Part shown: positions 35,347 to 47,821 of the stretch, one piece after another
Position numbering within the stretch: position 1 is the stretch's first letter
Layout: every line of letters starts with the position of its first letter
Source: Microvirga subterranea
GTDB taxonomy: Bacteria; Pseudomonadota; Alphaproteobacteria; Rhizobiales; Beijerinckiaceae
Length of the DNA: 64,000 nucleotides
Direction of reading: 5' to 3'
Assembly (NCBI RefSeq): GCF_003350535.1
Contig: NZ_QQBB01000007.1
Span: 124,001-188,000 of the forward strand
Notes under the pieces: model-generated
The model's database searches: none
The model's input: the letters and a program-made list of their open reading frames with translations, nothing else
What the model was told of the DNA's origin: nothing
Made by a program: the position numbers and the translations under genes

Positions 35347-35360
35347 TTGATTTTTGTCAG
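35347..35360. promoter_or_regulatory. Fnr/FixK-like half-conserved site upstream of glgP
   Basis: TTGAT-TTTT-GTCAG: the first half matches the Fnr/FixK consensus TTGAT-N4-ATCAA exactly and the second in three of five bases. It lies 289 bp before the glgP start. Weak alone; listed because similar sites recur in this block. Confidence 0.35.
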
Positions 35361-35648
35361 CGAGGCCGATCCCCGGGCCGATATGGTGTGAAATGGTTTC
35401 CTCCGGGTGACCGGAAGAGCCGACGGAGATTCCGGGAGGTTTCCGCCTGCTTGCCGAGGTGCTGGCTCGATCAACCGGGCGGCCTGCGGCCCGGAGCGGC
35501 GCTTCCTGTTGAAGAGGGCCTTCCGAGCGTGGGAAGCGATAACCTCCACTTCCTGCCTTGAAGAACCGGAACGCATTCCGGCCCGAACACGAGCCGTGAC
35601 GCGAAGGATCGCCCGCCGGACGACGTGATCTGATGGGAGCCCGAGACG

Positions 35649-38143
<2,495 letters not shown>

Positions 38144-38159
<16 letters not shown>

Positions 38160-40318
38160 GCGGCGGGGCGACGGCGCGCGACGGGACCAGCGGTCACGCG
38201 GACGACATGGCGACGATCGCCTTTGCGCCTGCTCCGGCGCGGGCAAGTCCACTGCGCACGTCGGAGCCGGGCAGGCCGGCGCCGCTCGGGGCGAGCCTCA
38301 ACGATGGCGGCGTGAACTTCAGCGTGTTCTCCAAACACGCCGCCGCCATCGAACTCCTGCTCTTCGACGATGTCGGGCAGGCAGAGCCTGCGCGCGTGGT
38401 GCGCTTCGATCCCGTCGTCAATCGCAGCTATCATGACTGGCACGTCTTCGTTCCGGGCCTGAAGCCGGGCCAGCTCTACGGTTATCGTGCGGACGGACCG
38501 TTCGACCCGGAAAGGGGCCTTCGCTTCGACTTCGAGAAGGTTCTTCTCGACTCGTACGGGCGCGGCGTCGCCGTTCCGGCGCATTACAGCCGCGAGGCGG
38601 CGCGGAGGCCCGGCAACAACACGGCGACCGCGATGAAGAGCGTCGTGGTCGATCCCTCCACCTACGACTAGGAAGGAGATGCGCCCCCGCGGCGCGCCTC
38701 GGCCCGGACCATCGTGTACGAGATGCATGTGCGCGGGTTCACCCGTCATCCGAACTCCGGCGTCTCGGAGGCGAAGCGCGGCACCTTCGCGGGCTTGATC
38801 GAGAAGATTCCCTATCTTCAGCAACTGGGCATCACGGCCGTGGAGCTTCTCCCGGTCTTCCAATTCGATGCGCAGGATTGCCCACCCGGCAAGGTGAACT
38901 ACTGGGGCTATGCGCCGGTCTCGTTCTTCGCGCCGCACCAGGCCTACAGCTCCCGGCAGGATCCCCTCGGCCCGATCGACGAGTTCCGCGACATGGTCAA
39001 GGCCCTGCACCGGGCCGGGATCGAGGTCATTCTCGACGTCGTGTTCAACCACACCACGGAAGGCGACCATACGGGGCCGACCCTGTGCTTCCGTGGCCTC
39101 GACAACACCATGTACTACACCCTCGAGGCGGATCGCTCGCATTATGCCGACTACACCGGCACCGGAAACACCCTCAACGCGAACCGTCCCGCGGTCCGTC
39201 GCATGATCATCGACAGCCTCCGCTACTGGGTCGAGGTGATGCATGTGGACGGGTTCCGGTTCGACCTGGCATCGGTCCTGGGGCGCGATGCATCGGGTCA
39301 GCCCATCCCCAATCCGCCGATCCTGTGGGACATCGAATCCGATCCGGCGCTCGCCGGCACGAAGCTCATCGCGGAGGCTTGGGATGCTGCGGGCCTCTAC
39401 CAGGTCGGAAGCTTCATCGGCGACAGCTGGAGGGAATGGAACGGACGGTTCCGCGACGACGTGCGCTCGTTCTTCCGAGCCGGTCCCGGATCGGCTGCGC
39501 GGATCGCCGACCGGATCGTCGGCAGTCCCGAGCTCTTTGGGCACGAGCAGCGCGAGGCCGAGCAGAGCGTCAATTTCGTGACGTGCCACGACGGCTTCAC
39601 GTTGAACGACCTCGTCTCCTACGACACGAAGCACAACGAGGCGAACGGCGAGGACAATCGCGACGGAACCGACGACAATCGCAGCTGGAACTGCGGCGTG
39701 GAGGGGCCGAGCGACGACCCCTCCATCGAGGGGCTCAGGAACCGGCAGGCGAAGAACTTCCTGACGGTGACCATGCTCTCGCTCGGGATGCCGATGATCC
39801 TCATGGGCGACGAGGTCCGTCGGACCCAGGGGGGCAACAACAATGCCTATTGCCAGGACAACGAGATCAGCTGGTTCGACTGGACGCTGCCCGCCAAGCA
39901 CGCCGACCTGCACCGTTTCGTCACCCTGCTCAACGCGCGCCGGACTCTGCGCGTCGTCGACCATGAGCGCAGCCGCCTGCCCTTGAGCACGTTGATCAGC
40001 CAAGCGGAGAAGACGTGGCACGGTCTCGAGGTCGGCCAGCCGGACTGGGGGGAGTTCTCCCACAGCCTTGCATTCGAAGCGGAGGTGCGTCGGGACGGGC
40101 TTCGCGTCTACCTGATCCTGAATGCCCATCGGGAACCGCTGACCTTCCAGCTGCCGCATTTGGGAAGAGAGCCGTCTCCCTGGCGGCGGTGGATCGGTAC
40201 CGCGCGCCCTTCACCCGACGACATCGTGCCCTGGCGGATCGCGCCGTCGGTTTCAGAGCCGTTCTATCGGGCGGAAGCGCATTCGGTGGTCGTCCTGTTC
40301 GGGAAGAGCAAGGGGTAA
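38144..40318 (+). pseudogene. glgX: glycogen debranching enzyme gene glgX with one in-frame amber codon
   Basis: Read through, this is a full-length GlgX-type isoamylase (GH13). The N-terminal carbohydrate-binding domain lies before the break (FSVFSKHAAAIELLLFDD, GYRADGPFDPERG). The catalytic domain lies after it: DVVFNHTTEGDH, GFRFDLASVLGRD (nucleophile Asp), KLIAEAWDAAG (acid Glu) and VTCHDGFTLND. A TAG at 38669-38671 follows VVVDPSTYD where the family has Trp; one G-to-A change of TGG explains it. The frame continues without shift and resumes as GTIVYEMHVRGF-like sequence (TIVYEMHVRG). Either a natural nonsense mutation, readthrough, or a sequencing error. The N-terminal fragment alone would lack catalysis. 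Confidence 0.88.
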
Positions 40319-40446
40319 GCGAACTGCCGAGCAGGGCATGGAGGAGCCAACGGGATTCTCGTTTCCGATCGGCTCCCCTTCCAGTGCACCTGTTCGGCTG
40401 CGAGAGCGGAACGCCGTGCTCAGGCTTCCGGTCCTGTCGGACCGGC

Positions 40447-40863
40447 TCAGCGAGCACACCGCTTATAGGGCCTGCCGATCTTGTCCTGATCGTCGAAGAA
40501 GCGTTTGAGGGAACCGTCCGGTGCCGCGGCCATCTGCACCGTGACGTCGTTGGCTGCGACGGAGTTCGCGCAGTTCAGCGTGATGACCTGCCGGTCGTCC
40601 GTCGACTTCACCGACCTCACCCGACAGGATGCCATCGGCGTCCGGAGCGTTTTGCCCGAAATGATGAAGGCCGGCGCAAAGATATCAATGGGCTTCTTGA
40701 AGGAGGGACTCTTGCCCGTGCTGGCGTAGATGTCGTCACACGAAAGGCCCGGCTCCAGCCATGCACCCTGATAGGAGGACAGCCCGGTTTCTGCGGCGAT
40801 CGCGGACGGAGGGAAAGCCGCAAGGGCGAGAATCATGGCGCCGGAAACTCCAAGCAATCTCAT
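40447..40863 (-). CDS. exported small protein, unknown function
   Basis: A 138-residue protein with a clear Sec signal peptide (MRLLGVSGAMILALAAFPPSAIA). The mature part holds three or four cysteines (LSCDDIYAS, MASCRVRSV, LNCANSV, YKRCAR) that could form disulfides in the periplasm. No domain is recognised. Start at 40863, just inside a longer frame. The TTGAC-TTTA-GTCAT palindrome at 40971-40984 lies 108 bp upstream, so it may belong to the same regulon as ppk2. Confidence 0.7.
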   Translation of the reverse strand: MRLLGVSGAMILALAAFPPSAIAAETGLSSYQGAWLEPGLSCDDIYASTGKSPSFKKPIDIFAPAFIISGKTLRTPMASCRVRSVKSTDDRQVITLNCANSVAANDVTVQMAAAPDGSLKRFFDDQDKIGRPYKRCAR

Positions 40864-40970
40864 CGAGACCTCCTTCGGGAAATGGGGCGCCCCGTTCGGG
40901 AGACGCGTCGACAGGGCGAGCCGGATCTGCCGGCCGTGAAGCAGCATCGAGCGAAAGGCCTGCGCAGTCT

Positions 40971-40984
40971 TTGACTTTAGTCAT
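40971..40984. promoter_or_regulatory. Crp/Fnr-type palindrome TTGAC-N4-GTCAT
   Basis: TTGAC (40971-40975), TTTA, GTCAT (40980-40984): a near-perfect palindrome of the Crp/Fnr superfamily type. It lies in the gap between the minus-strand exported-protein gene (start 40863) and ppk2 (start 41142). Confidence 0.5.
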
Positions 40985-41067
40985 CTGGTAGGAGGTTGTG
41001 ACGCAGGGGCCTGCGATTTCGGACCGACATCCCGACCGCCTCTGCCTGACTCGGAAACGGCGCCAGA

Positions 41068-41081
41068 TTGACGTTCGTCAA
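41068..41081. promoter_or_regulatory. perfect Crp/Fnr-type palindrome upstream of ppk2
   Basis: TTGAC-GTTC-GTCAA is a perfect palindrome at 41068-41081, extending one more matched pair to ATTGACGTTCGTCAAT. Its centre is 67 bp before the ppk2 ATG, which suits an activator site near -41.5 of a promoter with a short leader. Confidence 0.6.
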
Positions 41082-41141
41082 TGATGGCTCCACCGGATCG
41101 GGCGAGCGTCTCCGAGCAGCCGAATTCCGTCGGAGCGTGAC

Positions 41142-41987
41142 ATGAGCCGCCAGGATACCATCACGAGGAAGAGACACGCGACCGATGGCTTTTCCGAAAA
41201 GACCCAGACGCCGAGGATGAAGCGGAACGACTTCGAGGCTGAGCTGCGAAAGCTCCAGGTCGAGCTGGTCCGGCTGCAGACATGGGTCAAGGCCACGGGC
41301 GCGAGGATCATCGTCGTGTTCGAAGGGCGCGACACGGCCGGCAAGGGCGGCGTGATCAGCAGGATCACCCAACGGGTGAGCCCGAGGGTCTTCCGTCATG
41401 TCGCGTTGCCCGCTCCGACCGAGCGCGAAAAGAGCCAGCTCTACATTCAGCGGTACATCGCCCATTTCCCGGCCGCCGGTGAGGTCGTGCTGTTCGACCG
41501 CTCCTGGTACAACCGGGCCGGCGTGGAGCGCGTGATGGGATTTTGCACCCAGGACGAGTTCGAGCGGTTCATGCGCCTCGTTCCGCCTTTCGAGCAGGAG
41601 GTGGTCGACAATGGCATCATCCTCCTCAAGTATTTTCTCGACGTCAGCCAGGAGGAGCAGCATCGCCGCTTTGCCGACCGCATCGATGATCCGGTGAAGC
41701 ACTGGAAGCTCAGCCCCATGGACACCGAGTCCGTGCGGCGATGGTGGGATTACACGATCGCCTATCAGGACATGCTTCGCGGAACCGATACCCCGACCAA
41801 TCCCTGGTACATCGTCCCCTCCGACGACAAGCGCCGGGCGCGCCTCAACCTGATTTCGCACATGCTGAGCATGGTTCCCTACGAGAAGGTAAGACTCGAT
41901 CTGCCCAGGGTCCCGAAGATGGATCCGCGCCCGAAGGGAGTCGATGACAGTTTGCCGTCGGGCAATGTGGTGCCTTCGCGATACTGA
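41142..41987 (+). CDS. ppk2: polyphosphate kinase 2 family protein
   Basis: A 281-residue PPK2. Walker A is FEGRDTAGKGGVISRI, the second conserved block is VVLFDRSWYNRAGVERVMGF with the Asp-Arg pair, and the lid region and DDPVKHWKLSPMDTESVRRW follow. It transfers phosphate between polyphosphate and nucleoside diphosphates (GTP or ATP formation) in the cytoplasm. Length is normal for a one-domain, class I enzyme. A perfect Crp/Fnr-like palindrome precedes it. Nearby glycogen genes suggest a role in energy storage under stress. Confidence 0.94.
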   Translation: MSRQDTITRKRHATDGFSEKTQTPRMKRNDFEAELRKLQVELVRLQTWVKATGARIIVVFEGRDTAGKGGVISRITQRVSPRVFRHVALPAPTEREKSQLYIQRYIAHFPAAGEVVLFDRSWYNRAGVERVMGFCTQDEFERFMRLVPPFEQEVVDNGIILLKYFLDVSQEEQHRRFADRIDDPVKHWKLSPMDTESVRRWWDYTIAYQDMLRGTDTPTNPWYIVPSDDKRRARLNLISHMLSMVPYEKVRLDLPRVPKMDPRPKGVDDSLPSGNVVPSRY

Positions 41988-42284
41988 GATGCCGCACACG
42001 AGAAGCGTGAGCGCGCCGGAGGTCGAAGGGGCTGGTGCTCCACCCATCCGTTGGGGAGACCAGGATGGGCCCTGCACCCCGACGACACGAACTGGGAATG
42101 TCGTTCGGACACTCCTTCCATGGCCGGACCAGATCGGCCCTTATGGAATTTGCTCAAGCCCGGCCAAGCCGCCGCCTCTTTCGCAGTTCATGCTTTCCGA
42201 TCCAAGTCGCCCTAGCGCGTCGTGCGGAACGGTGGACCCGACTTCCCGCAATGGACGAGGCGCCGCTTGAGGAGGGAGCGCTCC

Positions 42285-42611
42285 ATGACTCTTTTCAACG
42301 AACGCGAGCAGGCCTTCGAGCAGATGTTCGTGCATGACGAGGAGGCGCGTTTCAGGGCGCTGGCCAAGCGCAACCGGCTGCTCGGGCAATGGGCCGCGAC
42401 GCAGATCGGCCTCACCGGTGAGAGGGCCGATGCCTACGCCAACGAGATCGGCAAGAGCGTCGTGGCGGCTGTGGTCGACGAAAGCCTCGTCGAGAGGATC
42501 CAGGCCGATTTCGCAAGCCACGGAGTCGCGGAGTCCGAGGAGGGAATTCGCGAGAAGATGGCCGAACTGATGACCTTCGCCGTCGCTGCAGTTCGCTCCA
42601 CGACCTGGTAG
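42285..42611 (+). CDS. DUF1476 protein (ATPase-inhibitor-like zeta subunit family)
   Basis: A 108-residue protein: MTLFNEREQAFEQMFVHDEE, then FRALAKRNRLLGQWAATQIG. This is the DUF1476 pattern, whose characterised alphaproteobacterial members (zeta subunit) inhibit the F1-ATPase. It would act on cytoplasmic F1 to stop ATP hydrolysis at low energy. The ATG at 42285 follows GGAGGGAGCG, which sets the start. The ~300-bp gap upstream has no other feature. This may be a paralogue outside any ATP synthase operon. Confidence 0.88.
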   Translation: MTLFNEREQAFEQMFVHDEEARFRALAKRNRLLGQWAATQIGLTGERADAYANEIGKSVVAAVVDESLVERIQADFASHGVAESEEGIREKMAELMTFAVAAVRSTTW

Positions 42612-42668
42612 GCTTTGGGTCCGGAGGGCTGCCGCCGCCCTCCGGCCTCATCGGGCTTGGGACAACGG

Positions 42669-43007
42669 TCAAGGAGTCCGCGTGCGGGCGATATCGGCGG
42701 ATTTCGCGTAGATCCCCATCAGCTTGGTCATCTCCGTGTTGTAGTCCCGGACCGTCTCCTCGATCCAGCGGGACTGCAGCGCCGCAACATCCCCGAGGGT
42801 CTTGCAGCTCACCATCTCGCGCAAGGTCTCTCCGTCCCTTTCGAGGCGTTTCGACATGAAGCTGATCATCTCTCTCTGGCACTCGCTGCTGGCGTTGAAC
42901 CACGTCTCTGCGGCATTGGTCAGGGCGCGCCCGCCTTGGCCGCTCGCTGCGAATTCACTCATGTTGCGCAGCGCGTCCGCCGCCGATTTGCTCTGCATCG
43001 TTGCCAT
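42669..43007 (-). CDS. phasin-family protein
   Basis: A 112-residue helical protein (MATMQSKSAADALRNMSEFA...) with the low-complexity amphipathic helix pattern of phasins (ETLREMVSCKTLGDVAALQSRWIEETVRDYNTEMTKLM). The LGDVAALQSRW segment is typical of phasin_2. Phasins coat polyhydroxyalkanoate granules. The ATG at 43007 follows CAGGAGAAA. No PHA synthase is in the window. A phasin-like stress protein remains an alternative. Confidence 0.7.
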   Translation of the reverse strand: MATMQSKSAADALRNMSEFAASGQGGRALTNAAETWFNASSECQREMISFMSKRLERDGETLREMVSCKTLGDVAALQSRWIEETVRDYNTEMTKLMGIYAKSADIARTRTP

Positions 43008-43386
43008 GTCTTTCTCCTGGGTGTGGGTCGCTGCGTTTCGGAACAGCGGGATTGCCTCGACCTGTCCCTTGGCCCTCGTGAATCCGGCAGGGAGCACCGC
43101 GAAGGGGACTGTTGGACGATCGATTTCATCGAACGGCCGCCGCGGAATGCGAGGCTCGGCCGGTTGGGACTACGGAACGCCCGAAGCCTTCGCGGATGCG
43201 CCAGCCTCCAGATGCCGCACAGGCGCTGGTTGCCCGCTCATTGGCCGCTCCAGGTCGCTTTCAAGTGGCCCGACTGTGGGCGAGTCGGACCGGCGAGGAT
43301 TTGATTTTTCGCAACGCGGCGGGAAATTTGCGCATCCCGCACTGCGTTCGGGCGGCTGCCGGCGAAAGCGCGCGAACTGCGTCTTC
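43008..43386. other. non-coding gap upstream of the phasin gene, with a weak Fnr-like site
   Basis: This 379-bp stretch lies between the phasin start and the end of the MscS gene. I see no convincing gene. A TTGAT-TTTT-CGCAA sequence at 43301-43314 has one exact Fnr/FixK half-site and a partial second half, about 295 bp upstream of the phasin start. Confidence 0.35.
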
Positions 43387-45564
43387 TTAGGCTCCTTCCT
43401 CCGGGGTCTTGCCCTTGACCAGGGTGAGGACCTGCCGGGCCGCGGCAGGTTCCACCTCGTCGCGGCCCGCGACCTGGACCGTCGGGAAAGCAAACTTGAT
43501 GCCGTTCTCGTCGAACGCCTTCTTGATCAGCGCGAAAGCGCGGCGGCGGATCACGAACTGCTCGCCCGGGCGGGTCATCATCTTCATGCGCAGTTCGATG
43601 GCGAACTCGCCGAACTGCTCCACGCCCTGCATCTTGAGCGGTTCGAGAATGTTATGGGCATATTCGGGATCCGCGGCCAGCTCCTTGCCGATCTGCTTGA
43701 TGATCTTCTTGGCCTTGTCGAGATCGGTGTCGTAGGTGACGTTGAGGGTCATCTTGTCGATGACCCAGTCGCGGCTCATGTTCTGCACCGCCCCGAGCTG
43801 TCCGTAAGGCACGGTGAAGATCGGGCCGCGCTGGTGGCGCAGCTTGACGGAGCGAAATCCCAGCTTCTCCACGGTCCCTTTGTAGCTGCCGCTCTGGATG
43901 TATTCACCGACCCGAAACGCGTCGTCCAACAGGTAGAAGACGCCGCTGATGACGTCCTTCACCAGTGTCTGGGACCCGAAGCCGACCGCCACGCCGACGA
44001 TGCCGGCGCCGGCGATCAGGGGACCGATCTCCACGCCGAGGGACGAGAGGGCCATAAGGACCGCCACGACCGCCAGAACGACGAAGCTCATGCTCCGGAA
44101 GATCGGAAGGAGGGTCCGCAGCCGGGCCTGCCTCAGAGCTTCCTCGCTGCCGGGAGGCGCTGCAGGCGTCGTCTGCGCGAGCGTGTTGTCGATATGGGTC
44201 TTGATGATCTGCCAGATGAGGTCCGCGACAAGCAGGATCACGACGCTGCTCAACAGGCCGCGGATCGCACGCGTCGCGACGGTGTCCCGGCTGGTCAGCT
44301 CGACGAGATCAATCTGCCAGGCATAGGCGAGGAACAGCACTGCTCCGGCGATCAGCAGGACACGAATGCCCCGGTCGACATAGACCGCGCTGAGCTTCTG
44401 CTCGGATCTGGCCACCTCGCCCGGGCCCGGTCGGAGGACGTGGCGGACGGATGCCTTGGTGACGGCGATCGCCTGCGGCAGGAGGACGGCGACGGCGGCT
44501 AGCCAGAACAATCCCATCAGGCCTGCGACCCACAAGACCCAGAGCAGCACCAGATAGAGCGTGACCAGCCACGTACCGATCACGTGATGGCGCACCGGCT
44601 GTTCGGGCGCCGCCACCATGGACGGCGGCGCGACCGGCCGCCGCCATACGGCTTCGACGGCGATGACCAGGAGGCCGATGCCGAGCGCGTAGGCGAGCAC
44701 CCTGCGGCCGTCGAGGGAGAAGCCGAGGGTCCGGGTGGTCTCGACCGTGGCCCAGCCTAGCAGGAACCAGCCGGCGAACAGCGCGATGCGGCCGAACCAG
44801 AACCGCGCCGCTTCGTCGGAAATGGGAACGACGCGGCCGGCTTGGCTCTGAGCCGCCGTCGCAGACCGGGGGGCGAGGAGGACCCGGCAGGCCAGCAGAA
44901 CGAGGCGCAGCATGAACGCGGCGGACAGATAGGCGAGAACGATCCGCCGCAGCAGGGGCGGCCAGTCGAAGACGAGGAATGCCCCGATGCTGCCAAGCCC
45001 GAAGATCGTGACTCCTGCGAGGCCGAGCGCGAAAAGCAGGGCGATCGTGCGGGCACGCGCCTTCGCGGTCTCGACCGGCCGGTCGACGATGCGGGCCCGC
45101 GCGGATGCGCTCGCCCGGCCGAAGAGCCATTCCATGCCGGCTCCGAGGACCAGGAAGCCGAGCACGAGCAGAACGACGTCGAGGATCGGCCTGGACCGAA
45201 GCTCCTGCGACAGCAGGCCGGCAGCCCGGCGGAACTCCTCCGGCATGCGAGGCACCGCCGCCACGAGGGCCGCAAGACGCGCCCGCGTTTCCTGTACCCT
45301 GGTCGACAGCTGCTCGGAGGCGGTGACCTGCTCGCTAGCCTCCGCGACGGCCTCCGACCGCTGGCGCTGCCGCTCCATCCATTCCCGGACCGACGGATCA
45401 TCCAGGAGCTTCAGCAGCTCCTGCACCTGGGGTGGAGGGGGCGCCGGCGCCGGAGCTGCCTGAGCCCAAACCCGGCTCGGAGCACCCGGGATGAGAAGCA
45501 GGAGGCACAGCAGGATGCCGGGCCAGATCCTGAAACGCGCTCCGTGCTTGATGTCCGTCATCAC
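43387..45564 (-). CDS. MscS-family mechanosensitive channel, large form
   Basis: A 725-residue inner-membrane protein. A signal peptide (IWPGILLCLLLLIPGAPSRVWA) and a periplasmic helical region (PPPQVQELLKLLDDPSVREW...) precede about ten hydrophobic segments. The MscS core is LGVEIGPLIAGAGIVGVAVGF followed by GSQTLVKDVISGVFYLLDDAFRVGEYI, then the beta domain (GTVEKLGFRSVKLRH) and the alpha/beta domain. It opens under membrane tension to release solutes after hypo-osmotic shock. The large N-terminal part resembles YbdG/MscM-type channels. Confidence 0.94.
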   Translation of the reverse strand: MMTDIKHGARFRIWPGILLCLLLLIPGAPSRVWAQAAPAPAPPPPQVQELLKLLDDPSVREWMERQRQRSEAVAEASEQVTASEQLSTRVQETRARLAALVAAVPRMPEEFRRAAGLLSQELRSRPILDVVLLVLGFLVLGAGMEWLFGRASASARARIVDRPVETAKARARTIALLFALGLAGVTIFGLGSIGAFLVFDWPPLLRRIVLAYLSAAFMLRLVLLACRVLLAPRSATAAQSQAGRVVPISDEAARFWFGRIALFAGWFLLGWATVETTRTLGFSLDGRRVLAYALGIGLLVIAVEAVWRRPVAPPSMVAAPEQPVRHHVIGTWLVTLYLVLLWVLWVAGLMGLFWLAAVAVLLPQAIAVTKASVRHVLRPGPGEVARSEQKLSAVYVDRGIRVLLIAGAVLFLAYAWQIDLVELTSRDTVATRAIRGLLSSVVILLVADLIWQIIKTHIDNTLAQTTPAAPPGSEEALRQARLRTLLPIFRSMSFVVLAVVAVLMALSSLGVEIGPLIAGAGIVGVAVGFGSQTLVKDVISGVFYLLDDAFRVGEYIQSGSYKGTVEKLGFRSVKLRHQRGPIFTVPYGQLGAVQNMSRDWVIDKMTLNVTYDTDLDKAKKIIKQIGKELAADPEYAHNILEPLKMQGVEQFGEFAIELRMKMMTRPGEQFVIRRRAFALIKKAFDENGIKFAFPTVQVAGRDEVEPAAARQVLTLVKGKTPEEGA

Positions 45565-45732
45565 GATCCATCCGGCTGTCGTCGCTCAACATAGGCCTGT
45601 CCGGGAGGCTCCGGCAACGGTCCTCTCCACCATGACGATCATAGTCAGGCAGCTTCCACACGCCTGATCGGCCGAGACATCGTCTTGACAATTTGGGACG
45701 TGAGCGAGCTGCCGCACCCTCCGCAGCGAGCG

Positions 45733-46908
45733 TCAGCCCTTCCGGGACCGGCGCGCACTGCCTCTCACGGGGCCTTTCAGGCTGTAGCGCTGGGTATCCG
45801 TGCGGTCGCGGTTGCCGATCTTGTCCTGCCGCTCTCCCGAAAGAACGGCGACGATGTCGTCACGCACGGCGGGCGAGATGCGATAATACTGGTGGCTTTG
45901 AAAGTCCTCGGTCGGGGCAATCGCGTCGCTGACGTCGACCGCCGTCACCTTGTCGCTGATCAGCGCCATGTTCTCCGGGCCGTTTACGCCCAGGCGCGGC
46001 CCGTTGAACTTCGTGACGGAGCTCAGCGTCGAAAGGATCCAGTCCTCCCGGGTGTGATACACCGAAACGCGGTTGCCAAGGCGGGGCAAGTAGCGCAGCT
46101 CCTTGGCATCTTCGAAGGCGTCCTCGTCTTCGTCGGCCGCCGCCAGCACGATCTGGTCGAATGTGCGACGCAGCCGGTTCGGGTCGGGCGCCTCCGTCGG
46201 CAGGGCGACCAGCGCCGGAAAGGAGTGCTCCTCGCTTTCCATCGCAGGGGCATCGACCGCCCGAACGTATTCGCGGGGCTCGCCTTGAGGCACCTGCATG
46301 AGCGCCTGGACGGCATACCGGAACGCATAGTTGCCCATGCTGTGGCAGATCAGGTGCAGCGGCTGGCGGCACACGTCCCTGCGGGGGAGCCCGTCGATGA
46401 AATCGTAGAGGATGCGCATCGTGCGGGCGATGGCCACGCCCGAGCCGCGCGCGGTGCCGCGATCATGGAAGTAGTCGCTGTAGGGCAGCGGCGTCGGCAG
46501 GGGCGTGCCGATGGAGGGCCAGGTGAACGAGAACACGTTCGCATCGAGGCCGTAGAAGCTGATGATGGCCGCGGCTCGTTCGATCGCTTCCTTGAACGTG
46601 TTCGAAAAGCCGTGAATGACCACCAGGGTCGGGCGTCCCCCTTCCTTCATGTCCTGCCGAAGCTTCTCGAAGATATCCCGGCTGCCGCGGTGCATGCCGG
46701 GGCCGTAGAGCTGCTCCGAGGCGACGTAGAGCGAGCCCGCCACGAAGGTCGAGCCGGTGGGCGTGACCCTGGCCTGGGCGCTTCCGAAGCGGACCGCGGT
46801 TCCGTCGATCGGGCCGGGATCGGGTCCGAAGTCGATGATGCTGCCTCCGCTCGCATCCGTGAGCGGCATGCGGTTCGTCGCGAAATAGACCGTCACGACC
46901 TGTGCCAT
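45733..46908 (-). CDS. DUF900 alpha/beta hydrolase
   Basis: A 391-residue protein of the DUF900 group of esterase/lipase-like hydrolases. It starts MAQVVTVYFATNRMPLTD, a typical family N-terminus (tVyyaTnR). The oxyanion segment VVIHGFSNTFKEAI, the nucleophile elbow LICHSMGNYAFRYAV and the later Asp/His regions (ILAAADEDEDAF) are in place. No signal peptide is seen. Substrate unknown. Start at 46908 rather than 46947. A Crp/Fnr-like palindrome at 47034-47047 lies 126 bp upstream. Confidence 0.82.
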   Translation of the reverse strand: MAQVVTVYFATNRMPLTDASGGSIIDFGPDPGPIDGTAVRFGSAQARVTPTGSTFVAGSLYVASEQLYGPGMHRGSRDIFEKLRQDMKEGGRPTLVVIHGFSNTFKEAIERAAAIISFYGLDANVFSFTWPSIGTPLPTPLPYSDYFHDRGTARGSGVAIARTMRILYDFIDGLPRRDVCRQPLHLICHSMGNYAFRYAVQALMQVPQGEPREYVRAVDAPAMESEEHSFPALVALPTEAPDPNRLRRTFDQIVLAAADEDEDAFEDAKELRYLPRLGNRVSVYHTREDWILSTLSSVTKFNGPRLGVNGPENMALISDKVTAVDVSDAIAPTEDFQSHQYYRISPAVRDDIVAVLSGERQDKIGNRDRTDTQRYSLKGPVRGSARRSRKG

Positions 46909-47301
46909 GGCCCGTTCCCCAGAACAGGAGCAGTGTCTCACATCCAAGGACAGGTGTCAGCCGAGGGGGCATGGCGGGATAATCAGTCATGGGCGCGGCA
47001 GGCGCCGGGACCGGACGTCCTCCACGCGACGATGTGACTAAAGTCAATGCAGCGGCAGTTTCCTCACGCATGCTGGGTGCGCTGGTCCGAGGACGGCATG
47101 CGTCAGCGCGCTCGAAGCGGCAGAACACGTACCGCACCCGGCCTTGTCGATCCGCGCCGGGAACGAGGTTCTCCGCTGGAGGTATGGCGGCCGGTTCTTC
47201 CTGGTTAACCGTTCCGAATTCCGGCGTCGGGCGTGGGAGCGGGCCGGAGCAGCGCTATGTCGGTGATGGCAGCCTTCGGCTGCGCGGAGTGGAGGTCGAA
47301 C
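46909..47301. promoter_or_regulatory. divergent promoter gap with a Crp/Fnr-type palindrome at 47034-47047
   Basis: This 393-bp gap separates the divergent hydrolase and Gly/Tyr-rich protein genes. It contains GTGAC-TAAA-GTCAA (47034-47047), one base from a perfect palindrome of the same type as that upstream of ppk2. No gene of its own is convincing here. Confidence 0.45.
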
Positions 47302-47736
47302 ATGAGAAAGCTGGCATTGTCCGCGTCTGCTGCCCTCCTCATGCTGGGAAGCATCGGCTCGGCCGAGGCGCAGTACCGGTATCCCTATGGGGCCTATCGG
47401 GGCGGCTACTACCGGGGATCCGGCTGGTACGGTGGCGGTGCGGTCGCGGCGGGTCTGATCGGCGGGCTGGTGCTCGGCGGACTCGCGGCAGCGGCGACCG
47501 CACCCCCATATTCATATCCCTACACCTATGGCTATGGCGGGCCGTACTACGGCGGCTACGCCTATCCGGCGCCGGCTTACCGCACCTATTACGCCTATCC
47601 TCCGGCGTCCTATTACGGTCCCGGCGTGGCCTATCAATTCGATCCGTATGCCGCGCCGCATGAATACTGGGGCGGCTATCGCACGGTGTACCGGCCGGGA
47701 TACGGACGGGTGATCGTGGGAGGGCCTCTCTACTGA
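47302..47736 (+). CDS. exported Gly/Tyr-rich protein
   Basis: A 144-residue protein with a signal peptide (MRKLALSASAALLMLGSIGSAEA). A Tyr/Gly-rich stretch (YRYPYGAYRGGYYRGSGWYGG), a hydrophobic glycine-zipper-like segment (AVAAGLIGGLVLGGLAAAAT) and a long Tyr/Pro/Gly-rich tail follow. Such proteins are frequent in Hyphomicrobiales and have no defined function; surface or envelope location is likely. The ATG at 47302 follows GGAGG. Related genes are often stress-induced. Confidence 0.75.
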   Translation: MRKLALSASAALLMLGSIGSAEAQYRYPYGAYRGGYYRGSGWYGGGAVAAGLIGGLVLGGLAAAATAPPYSYPYTYGYGGPYYGGYAYPAPAYRTYYAYPPASYYGPGVAYQFDPYAAPHEYWGGYRTVYRPGYGRVIVGGPLY

Positions 47737-47821
47737 GGCCAGAAGGTTTGCAACGCTCAGCCCTGCGGCGTCACGGCGGATGAACCGATTGTCATGCCAG
47801 GGGAATACACGGGAGGCAGCG

